Shown: piece by piece, positions 57,898 to 64,000 of the stretch | Position numbering within the stretch: position 1 is the stretch's first letter | Layout: each line of letters starts with the position of its first letter | DNA from: Rodentibacter genomosp. 2 | Lineage (GTDB): Bacteria > Pseudomonadota > Gammaproteobacteria > Enterobacterales > Pasteurellaceae | Direction of reading: 5' to 3' | Assembly (NCBI GenBank): GCA_001999425.1 | Contig: MLHP01000025.1 | Span: 1 to 64,000 of the forward strand | DNA: 64,000 nucleotides | Notes under the pieces: model-generated | Seen by the model: the letters and a program-made list of their open reading frames with translations, nothing else | What the model was told of the DNA's origin: nothing | Databases searched by the model: none | Translations under genes and position numbers: made by a program

Positions 57898-58757
57898 TAT
57901 TCCAACTCCACTTTTTTATTTAGTAGTTTATTTGCACGATAGTAAACGAAGATAAGCAATGCCATCAAAATCGTTAAACCGATACTAATTGCAGAACCGA
58001 ACGGCCAGTTACGGGAAATTAAGAATTCGCTCTTAATTACGTTCCCTACCAGCAAGACTTTCGCTCCGCCCAATAAATCCGCTACATAGAACATTCCCAT
58101 TGCCGGTAATAGTACTAGTAAACAACCGGCAACAATACCCGGCATGGTTAACGGCAAAATGACGCGGAAGAAACGTTGGAATGCATTTGCGCCTAAGTCT
58201 TTTGCGGCTTCCAGTAAACGTCCATCTAATTTTTCAATGGCAGAGTAGAGCGGAAGAATCATAAACGGTAGAAGCAAATAAACTAAACCGATGATAACCG
58301 CAACTTCCGTATTCAAAATACGAATCGGTTCGCTCAAAATCCCCATTTCCATTAGCATGGTATTCAGTACGCCTTTCACCCCGAGGAAGATTTTCATTCC
58401 ATAAATACGGATCAGCGAATTTGTCCAAAACGGTAATACCACAAGAAACAATAAGAGCGGTCGATATTTCGGGTGAATTTTGCTGACCATAAAGGCGAAC
58501 GGATAGCCAATCAGTAAGCAAATAATCGTTGCAATACCGGACATATACAAGGAATTCCACACCACCTGTGCATAAAGCGGGTTGAACAGGTTGATGTAGT
58601 TATCAAAATTAAACGGCAAAGCATAGAAGTTGCTACCATCTCGGGTTAAAAAACTTACCGCTAACACCAATAGGTTTGGAATCAGCACAAAGAAGATTAG
58701 CCAAGCGAAGATAATTGCAACAGTAATTTTCTGAAATTTGTTATTAATTATCTTCAT
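57897..58757 (-). CDS. potB: Spermidine/putrescine ABC permease PotB
   Basis: A 286-residue membrane permease with six hydrophobic segments and the EAA loop [20 protein letters not shown] near residues 182-201. The ATG at 58757 ([10 protein letters not shown]) overlaps the potA end by 14 bases and gives the family length; longer in-frame starts lie deeper inside potA. Confidence 0.95.
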   Translation of the reverse strand: MKIINNKFQKITVAIIFAWLIFFVLIPNLLVLAVSFLTRDGSNFYALPFNFDNYINLFNPLYAQVVWNSLYMSGIATIICLLIGYPFAFMVSKIHPKYRPLLLFLVVLPFWTNSLIRIYGMKIFLGVKGVLNTMLMEMGILSEPIRILNTEVAVIIGLVYLLLPFMILPLYSAIEKLDGRLLEAAKDLGANAFQRFFRVILPLTMPGIVAGCLLVLLPAMGMFYVADLLGGAKVLLVGNVIKSEFLISRNWPFGSAISIGLTILMALLIFVYYRANKLLNKKVELE

Positions 58758-59859
58758 CGTTGAGTACAACCTCCCAGCCTTCGTGCCATGTAATGCCCAC
58801 ACGTTGCCCGACGCTGTGATCCATATGAGGATCATCTTCGTTAAAGAATTCGCTCACAAGTACACGCATACCACTATGGTCGAATTCTACGGTAGATTCT
58901 AATGTCATGCCTTTATAAGTGCGGTCGATAATATGACCGATAATTGCCTTAGATTGTTCGTTTTCATCAAGTTCTTCAATCACAATATCTTCGGGACGAA
59001 GGAGAACTTGAAGTTTTTGATCTTTTTCTACCGGCATATCAGTATAGATATCACAGACACGACCTTCTACATTTGCCAGTACCACGTTCTCGGATTTACG
59101 TTCAATTACGGTTGCATTAAAGACATTAATTTCACCAATGAAACGTGCGACAAATAAGTTTGCTGGTTCTTCATAAATCTCTCGTGGCGAGCCGTCTTGA
59201 GCGATCTTTCCTTTACGTAACAACACGATGCGATCAGACATAGTGATCGCTTCTTCTTGATCGTGGGTGACGAAAATAAAGGTAATTCCCAATTGGCGTT
59301 GCAATACCTTAAGTTCGTATTGCATTTGTTTACGCAGTTTATAATCTAAAGCAGATAACGATTCATCCAATAATAATACTTTCGGTTTATTAACTACTGC
59401 ACGGGCAATAGCAATACGTTGCTGTTGACCGCCTGATAATTGGGTCGGTTTACGATCCGCCATCTCTTCCAACTGAACCATATGCAAGGCTTCCAACACT
59501 CGCGGTTTGATTTCAGCCTCGGGTACTTTTTGCATACGTAAGCCGAAAGCCACGTTTTCAAAAATGGTCATATGTGGGAACAGCGCATAACTTTGAAAAA
59601 CGGTATTGATATGGCGTTTTTCTGCAGGGACATTGGTAATGTCTTCACCGTCCAGAATAATATGACCGGAATCTAGTTCTTCTAGACCCGCCAATAAGCG
59701 CAAAACTGTTGTTTTACCACAGCCGGAAGGGCCAAGAATAGTGACAAATTCACCGTTATTAATGGTTAAGTTAAAATCGTTAATGATGGTGTTAGAACCG
59801 TAAGATTTTTTGACTGAACGAAGCTCAATGATAGGCTTGTTTTGAACCGGATTTTCCAC
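58744..59859 (-). CDS. potA: Spermidine/putrescine ABC transporter ATPase PotA
   Basis: PotA energises polyamine import. The 371-residue protein has Walker [14 protein letters not shown] near residue 41, signature [14 protein letters not shown] near 138, Walker [13 protein letters not shown], and a C-terminal TOBE-type regulatory domain. The start is taken as GTG at 59859 because sequence before it (in-frame to 59922) does not resemble the family and this start gives about the H. influenzae length. Confidence 0.95.
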   Translation of the reverse strand: MENPVQNKPIIELRSVKKSYGSNTIINDFNLTINNGEFVTILGPSGCGKTTVLRLLAGLEELDSGHIILDGEDITNVPAEKRHINTVFQSYALFPHMTIFENVAFGLRMQKVPEAEIKPRVLEALHMVQLEEMADRKPTQLSGGQQQRIAIARAVVNKPKVLLLDESLSALDYKLRKQMQYELKVLQRQLGITFIFVTHDQEEAITMSDRIVLLRKGKIAQDGSPREIYEEPANLFVARFIGEINVFNATVIERKSENVVLANVEGRVCDIYTDMPVEKDQKLQVLLRPEDIVIEELDENEQSKAIIGHIIDRTYKGMTLESTVEFDHSGMRVLVSEFFNEDDPHMDHSVGQRVGITWHEGWEVVLNDEDN

Positions 59860-60120
59860 TAGCTTTGGTTTTCTCCCTAATTTCACCAATAAGTTGGTAC
59901 TGAGTAGAAACAAAACCTGCAAGAATGCAGGGGCGACATAAAAAATAAGTGCCTATGATATAGTGAATTCTCAATAATGCAAAGGACTTAATGCTTAGGG
60001 ATACAAAAAAATTTTGAGCAATAAAAACAATCAAAAAATTAACCGCACTTTTTCTTTTCTAGCGGGTTTTTAGTTACTTATTGAATGTTTGTTATATATC
60101 AAGAATCTATTGTTAAATTT
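59860..60120 (-). promoter_or_regulatory. potA leader with promoter and hairpin
   Basis: On the minus strand TTGCAT (59977-59982) and TATCAT (59955-59960), 16 bases apart, predict a start near 59948. The leader then contains CCTGCA with TGCAGG (59916-59931) followed by TTTTGTTT, a possible attenuator, before the GTG start. The remainder of the gap up to the palindrome holds one uptake sequence near 60040 and nothing else I can support. Confidence 0.5.
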
Positions 60121-60166
60121 AGGAGCTGACGTAGATTAACATACTAGCTAATCTACGTCAGCCCCT
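60121..60166. repeat. Large palindrome (18-base arms) at the pepT deletion junction
   Basis: AGGAGCTGACGTAGATTA (60121-60138) and TAATCTACGTCAGCCCCT (60149-60166) are inverted with 17 of 18 pairs plus one G-T, around a 10-base loop. No T-run follows in either direction, so it is not a standard terminator. pepT similarity begins within 3 bases of its right end, and its right arm recurs at positions 1-15. Confidence 0.85.
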
Positions 60167-60168
60167 AG

Positions 60169-60597
60169 ATCATTTTGTGGGTGACATTGAGAAAGCAGAA
60201 TTAAATTATTTAATTCGTGATTTTGATTTGCAATCTTTTGAGCAATGTAAACAATTTATTCAGGATTGGACGGCAAAATTTAATGCTGAAAGAAAGTTAA
60301 AACAACCTGTTGAATGTGTGATTCACGACAGTTATCAAAATATGTATGAGGTTGTTCAAAAAGCGCCACAATCAATTTCTATTGCTGAAAAGGCTATGGA
60401 TTTGAGCCATAAAGGTGATTCATAAACCGATTCGTGGTGGAACAGATGGCGCATTTTTAGCTGAAAAAGGTTTGCCTTGTCCGAATATTTTTACTGGCGG
60501 ATACAATTTTCATAGTAAACATGAATTGATCTCTTTGGAGGGAATGGAAAAAGCAGTGGAAGTCATTACTGAAATTGTGAAATTCAAGAAAATGTAA
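60169..60597 (+). pseudogene. pepT: pepT remnant (peptidase T, 5'-deleted and frameshifted)
   Basis: Two reading frames encode pieces of the C-terminal third of peptidase T, an M20 tripeptidase of about 410 residues. The first (60169-60420) gives HFVGDIEKAELNYLIRDFD and VIHDSYQNMYEVV; the second (from about 60405 to 60597) gives [34 protein letters not shown] and [12 protein letters not shown] frameshift lies between them near 60405-60425, and roughly 265 N-terminal residues are missing. pepT divergent from potABCD is the ancestral arrangement, so this is a decayed in-place gene. Confidence 0.92.
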
Positions 60598-60706
60598 ATT
60601 TTCCCTTGCTTTTGTAAAGAAGTGTAAATATAATTGCCAACGTTTTATCGAGATTCCTTTTGATAAAGCTAAACTTTAGAGATTTTATTCATAAATTCCT
60701 TTTGAT

Positions 60707-60735
60707 ACCCCCCTGAGTAATCAGGGGGTTTTTTA
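60707..60735 (+). terminator. Terminator downstream of the pepT remnant
   Basis: CCCCCTGA (60709-60716) pairs with TCAGGGGG (60721-60728) around GTAA, followed by T6. It is probably the old pepT terminator. Confidence 0.88.
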
Positions 60736-60867
60736 TACTTCTTTTTAATTCCCAAAAAATGACCGCACTTTATTTGCTTACCGTTATTGATACATTGATG
60801 CAACAATTGGTATCTCAATTTGGGCGTGTTTTTAGTGCGGTCATTTTCCACAAAGATTTTACTCATA

Positions 60868-60896
60868 AAAACGGAGGTTCATTCTCTCCGTTTTTT
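60868..60896 (+). terminator. Terminator-like hairpin before nfsA
   Basis: ACGGAG (60871-60876) pairs with CTCCGT (60886-60891), followed by T6. No intact gene lies directly upstream, so it may belong to deleted sequence. Confidence 0.7.
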
Positions 60897-60967
60897 ACAC
60901 ATTGAGCCACGGCGACAATCATTTTATACTGTTACTCATTGATTTTTCTCCCTAATAAGGATAATTC

Positions 60968-61684
60968 ATGAACCCAATGTTACAGCAACTTAAAAACCAC
61001 CGTTCTATCCGACAATTTACCGATCAACCCATCAGTGCTGAACTTCGTCACGAGATTTTGAATGCGGTGAAAATGGCCTCGACTTCACAGCATATCCAAG
61101 CGACACACATTATTCGTATCACCGATCTTACTCTTCGCAAAAAACTTCGTGAGATCTGTTCCGATCAAACTTATGTGGAAAGTGCGGCGGAATTTTGGGT
61201 ATTTTGTGCCGATTTTTCTAAACACGCCAAAATCGTTCCAAATGCAGAATTTGAGTGGACAGAGTGGTTATTAGTTGGCGCGATTGATACGGGGATTTTT
61301 GCTCAAAACGTTCTCACTGCCGCGGAGGCAAGCGGTTTAGGTGGCGTGTTTATCGGTTCATTACGTAATGATATTGAACAGGTCGATAAATTGCTCAAAC
61401 TTCCGCAATATGTTGTACCGTTGGTGGGAATGTGTTTGGGCTATCCGGCACAAGATCCGATGTTACGCCCTCGTTTTCCTGTGGAAATGCTTTGTTCTGA
61501 AAATGAATATCACCCATTAGATCCGGTGAAACTCGCTGAATTTGATGCGGAAATTTCCGCTTATTATCAAGCCCGTTCGCAAAAAGATCTCACTTGGTCG
61601 AATTATATGAAAGCCGTTTTTTCCGAACAAAAACGCCCTCAGATTTTGGACTACCTACAATCTAAAGGCTTTTTGAAACGGTAA
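60968..61684 (+). CDS. nfsA: Oxygen-insensitive NADPH nitroreductase, NfsA-type
   Basis: A 238-residue FMN-dependent nitroreductase with the family opening NHRSIRQFTDQPIS near residue 9, ASTSQHIQATHIIRI, EASGLGGVFIGSLRND near residue 119 and GMCLGYPAQDPMLRPRFP near 156. NfsA enzymes reduce nitroaromatics and quinones by two electrons. It has its own promoter at 60902-60930. Confidence 0.92.
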   Translation: MNPMLQQLKNHRSIRQFTDQPISAELRHEILNAVKMASTSQHIQATHIIRITDLTLRKKLREICSDQTYVESAAEFWVFCADFSKHAKIVPNAEFEWTEWLLVGAIDTGIFAQNVLTAAEASGLGGVFIGSLRNDIEQVDKLLKLPQYVVPLVGMCLGYPAQDPMLRPRFPVEMLCSENEYHPLDPVKLAEFDAEISAYYQARSQKDLTWSNYMKAVFSEQKRPQILDYLQSKGFLKR

Positions 61685-61881
61685 GAAATGTCATTATTTA
61701 ATGAGAAATGAGTGGGCTGTAGGAAGGTTCTGCATTTGAAGGCTCACTCACGACAAATATATAAGATGCCCTTTATCTATTATTTATGCTGTTTCTGCCT
61801 TATTCAATAATATTGAAAAGTTTTATAAAACCAACCGCACTTTTCCTGATCTAGTAATGCAATCGATTTTCAAATGATATT

Positions 61882-62754
61882 CTAAGGCTGGCTTAATGTT
61901 TCTACCACTGCTTTTACTTTTGGCTGTAAGTGTAGCTTTTTCTGCCAAAGGATATGAATGGGTTCTGGATTAGGTTCGTAATTAGTTAGAATAGGAATAA
62001 GCGAACCTTGTTCAATATAAGGTTGCACTAGCCAATCTGGTAGTTGTACCAGCCCTAATCCCATAAGGGCTGCTTGCAGTCGGGCGTCGCCGTCATTCAT
62101 AATATGTGGTATGTTCACAGGAAAACGAGTCGGCTCGCCTCTTTCGTTATTTAGTAACCAATCAGGTTGTATGCTACCTATACAAATATGTTGGATCAGT
62201 TCTGAGGGGGCTTGTGGTGTACCCTGAAGGTTGAGATAAATAGGAGAGGCACAAATGCGGTTTTGATTTTGTCCGATTTGGCGGGCGATGATGTCGTTTA
62301 AATTGTCTAATTCGCCAAAGCGAACGCTGACATCAATTTGCTCGGCAATTAAATCTATTTTGCGTTCTTCAAAGCTGAGGTTGAGGCGTAGTTTAGGGTG
62401 TTTTTGTGCCAGTTTGAGTAGTTTTGGCAGCAGATGAATGCGTCCGTAAATATTAGGCAAATCGATCCTCACTTCACCAATTGGTTCTATCTGTTCGTTG
62501 CAAAGTAGGCTTTTTACTTGCTCTATTTCATCTCTGATACGTTGGCAACTTGCTAACCAAACTTCCCCCTCTCGGGTCAATACGAGTTTACGTGTGGAAC
62601 GATGGAAAAGTTGTGTGCCAAGCCGTTGCTCTAGCCTTGTTATGCTTTTGCCTACCGCCGATCCTGTCATCGCTAATTTTTCGCCTGCGGCACTAAAACT
62701 GCCTGTTTCTACAGTGGCTAAGAATTCTTCAATACCTGCAAATTTATCTTGCAT
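61882..62754 (-). CDS. LysR-family regulator (CrgA-like) divergent from the Old Yellow Enzyme gene
   Basis: A 290-residue LysR protein with an N-terminal helix-turn-helix (GSFSAAGEKLAMTGSAVGKS at about residues 18-37) and the short effector domain of the CrgA/AaeR-like clade (GEVRIDLPNIYGRIHLLPKL). It is divergent from the flavin oxidoreductase gene with 119 bases between, the classical layout for a LysR protein controlling its neighbour. The inducer is unknown; electrophilic or quinone-type compounds would be a reasonable guess. Confidence 0.88.
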   Translation of the reverse strand: MQDKFAGIEEFLATVETGSFSAAGEKLAMTGSAVGKSITRLEQRLGTQLFHRSTRKLVLTREGEVWLASCQRIRDEIEQVKSLLCNEQIEPIGEVRIDLPNIYGRIHLLPKLLKLAQKHPKLRLNLSFEERKIDLIAEQIDVSVRFGELDNLNDIIARQIGQNQNRICASPIYLNLQGTPQAPSELIQHICIGSIQPDWLLNNERGEPTRFPVNIPHIMNDGDARLQAALMGLGLVQLPDWLVQPYIEQGSLIPILTNYEPNPEPIHILWQKKLHLQPKVKAVVETLSQP

Positions 62755-62873
62755 TTTATTTCCTTAATTTGGAATTATTTTCCAGAATGAATGGAATTAT
62801 ACCTACTTAATCAATTTTTTAAATGGAATATACTCTGCCACATCCAAAAAACAACGAGAAAAAGGGAAAGAAT

Positions 62874-64000
62874 ATGAATCCAAAATATGCTCCTTTATTT
62901 GAACCTTATACCTTAAACAATGGCGTAGAAATTAAAAATCGCCTTACCGTTGCCCCTTTGACTATTTATGACTCAGGCGAAGATGGCGAGATGACAGAGG
63001 CGGGTCGCCGTTTTTGGCAAGATCGCTTTAAAGGTTTTGGTTTATACATTATGCCGTTTACCAATGTTCACCCGAGCGGAATTAGTTTTGAAAGCCCTAA
63101 TGCTTTTGATGAACGCCATTTGCCAAGCTTACGTGAATATGCACAAATCGCTCATGCTCAAGGGGCGAAAGCGGTGGTGCAAATTGCTCATAGCGGTTTA
63201 CGTGCCGACCCTTTAATGACGCAAGGGGCGGAACTGCTGGCGACAACAGGCAATGATTACGGCAATTTTCGCACAATGACCGAGCGGGAAGTATGGGATA
63301 TGGTGCAAAGTTATGCCTATGCCGCGGAATTGGTGTTACGAGCCGGCTTTGACGGTATGGAAATTCACGGTGCGAATGGTTGGCAAATTCAGCAATTTTT
63401 CTCGGCAGCGACAAATTTGCGTCATGATTATTGGGGAGGTAGTTTGGAAAAAAGAATGCGTTTTCCTCTTGCCATTGTGGACGCTATTGATGAAATGTGC
63501 CGTAAACATCATCGCCCTGATTTCATCATTGGCTATCGTTTCTCTCCGGAAGAACCGGGTGAACAAGGCATTACAATGAAAGAAACGCTGGCACTGGTGG
63601 ACGCTTTGTTGGAGAAACCGCTGCAATATTTGCATATTTCCCTATGGGATTTCTATAAAAAAGTCCGCCGTGGGGCAGATACCAATCTGACTCGAATGCA
63701 AGTCGTGCATGACCGCATTAACGGACGCTTGCCGTTTTTGGGGGCGGGCAATCTTTATACTGCCGATGATATGCTCAAGGCTTATCAAACCGGCTGGGTG
63801 GAAAGCATTTCTATCGGTAAAAGTATTATGCTTAACCCAAATTTGGTGGAACTGATTGAAAACGGACGTGAAGCGGAAATTCAAACTACCTTTGATTGGG
63901 ACAACGCCGATTTCTATCGCTACACCCCGGCTATGTTAAACGGCACAAGAATGGGGCACGATTTCTATCCACCGTCCAAGCAAATAGGGGTGAGATATAA
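62874..64000 (+). CDS. Old Yellow Enzyme-family NADH:flavin oxidoreductase (3' end outside the window)
   Basis: The reading frame from ATG 62874 stays open for 375 codons to the window edge, so the C-terminus is cut off. FMN-binding TIM-barrel features are NRLTVAPLTIYDSGEDGEMT near residue 23, QIAHSGLRADP near 102, GFDGMEIHGANGWQIQQFFS near 161 and FLGAGNLYTADD near 288. The family reduces activated alkenes such as enones and nitro compounds. About 375 residues is already the typical length, so little should be missing. nfsA, LysR and this gene may form a reductase neighbourhood. Confidence 0.9.
   Translation, partial: MNPKYAPLFEPYTLNNGVEIKNRLTVAPLTIYDSGEDGEMTEAGRRFWQDRFKGFGLYIMPFTNVHPSGISFESPNAFDERHLPSLREYAQIAHAQGAKAVVQIAHSGLRADPLMTQGAELLATTGNDYGNFRTMTEREVWDMVQSYAYAAELVLRAGFDGMEIHGANGWQIQQFFSAATNLRHDYWGGSLEKRMRFPLAIVDAIDEMCRKHHRPDFIIGYRFSPEEPGEQGITMKETLALVDALLEKPLQYLHISLWDFYKKVRRGADTNLTRMQVVHDRINGRLPFLGAGNLYTADDMLKAYQTGWVESISIGKSIMLNPNLVELIENGREAEIQTTFDWDNADFYRYTPAMLNGTRMGHDFYPPSKQIGVRY

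Larger units (their letters stand above)
60598..60967. other. Intergenic region with terminators and inverted uptake sequences
   Basis: This 370-base gap holds a terminator at 60707-60735, an inverted pair AAAATGACCGCACT (60756-60769) and AGTGCGGTCATTTT (60834-60847) enclosing 64 bases, a terminator at 60868-60896, a direct repeat ATTCCTTTTGATA (near 60653 and 60695) and the nfsA promoter (TTGAGC 60902-60907, 17 bases, TATACT 60925-60930). No gene is convincing here. Confidence 0.6.

Noticed and set aside
60669..60866. A 65-codon minus-strand frame between pepT remnant and nfsA.
   Set aside because: It runs through a terminator and uptake sequences, has low-complexity Lys-rich composition and no family resemblance.

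Overview
The window is a stretch of chromosome from a Haemophilus-like member of the Pasteurellaceae. The evidence is the very dense Hin-type DNA uptake sequence (core AAGTGCGGT, both orientations, often as inverted pairs downstream of genes), the AT-rich coding style, and gene neighbourhoods that follow H. influenzae (yfbV-cvpA-purF, lptC-lptA-lptB-ptsN without rpoN, lpoA-yraN-diaA-dolP opposite rsmI, torYZ, potABCD next to pepT). A PTS-type ascorbate (ula) regulon and an Old Yellow Enzyme/LysR pair argue for a species other than H. influenzae itself, for example the H. parainfluenzae/Aggregatibacter side of the family. I cannot name the species from the sequence alone.

Layout. 1-6.4 kb: yfbV, cvpA-purF behind a PurR operator, ilvE, the small RNA GcvB divergent from gcvA, rlmM and an initiator tRNA. 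6.5-11.9 kb: mltA-tcdA, znuA, rlmKL. 11.9-15.9 kb: a compact p-aminobenzoate cluster (pabC-like/pabB opposite pabA), metK behind MetJ boxes, sprT. 15.9-21.7 kb: an Opa-like barrel, htpG, a small accessory insert (two tiny secreted proteins opposite an XRE regulator), yffB-dapE and an M15 peptidase. 21.7-25.5 kb: the LPS-export operon lptC-lptA-lptB continuing into ptsN-rapZ, then darP. 25.6-34 kb: pmbA, a probable Fur-controlled small RNA, hpt, a transporter pair, moeA-moeB, folE, a DASS transporter. 34-42 kb: nrdAB with two NrdR boxes, then lpoA-yraN-diaA-dolP opposite rsmI. 42-52 kb: tldD and the complete ula (L-ascorbate) regulon. 52-60 kb: torYZ (TMAO/S-oxide respiration) with an FNR site, and the spermidine/putrescine transporter potABCD. 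60-64 kb: a decayed pepT remnant abutting a large palindrome, nfsA, and a LysR regulator divergent from an Old Yellow Enzyme gene that runs off the window.

How the genes connect. Much of the region is conserved housekeeping: ribosome modification (RlmM, RlmKL, RsmI, DarP), nucleotide supply (PurF, Hpt, NrdAB, FolE), methyl and folate metabolism (MetK, Pab enzymes), and envelope building (Lpt, MltA, LpoA). MoeA/MoeB make the molybdenum cofactor that TorZ needs. TldD and PmbA (TldE), the two halves of one protease, are both present but unlinked. The ula genes form two divergent units around a control region with a consensus CRP site.

Most unusual observations: a PtsN whose phospho-acceptor histidine is lysine, in a locus that has lost rpoN, hpf and npr; a MoeB-like enzyme without its zinc cysteines; an 18-bp-arm palindrome at the scar of a deleted pepT whose arm recurs at the first base of the window; a predicted iron-regulated small RNA between pmbA and hpt; a terminator cluster splitting potABC from potD; and uptake sequences systematically reused as inverted-repeat terminators, including inside operons.
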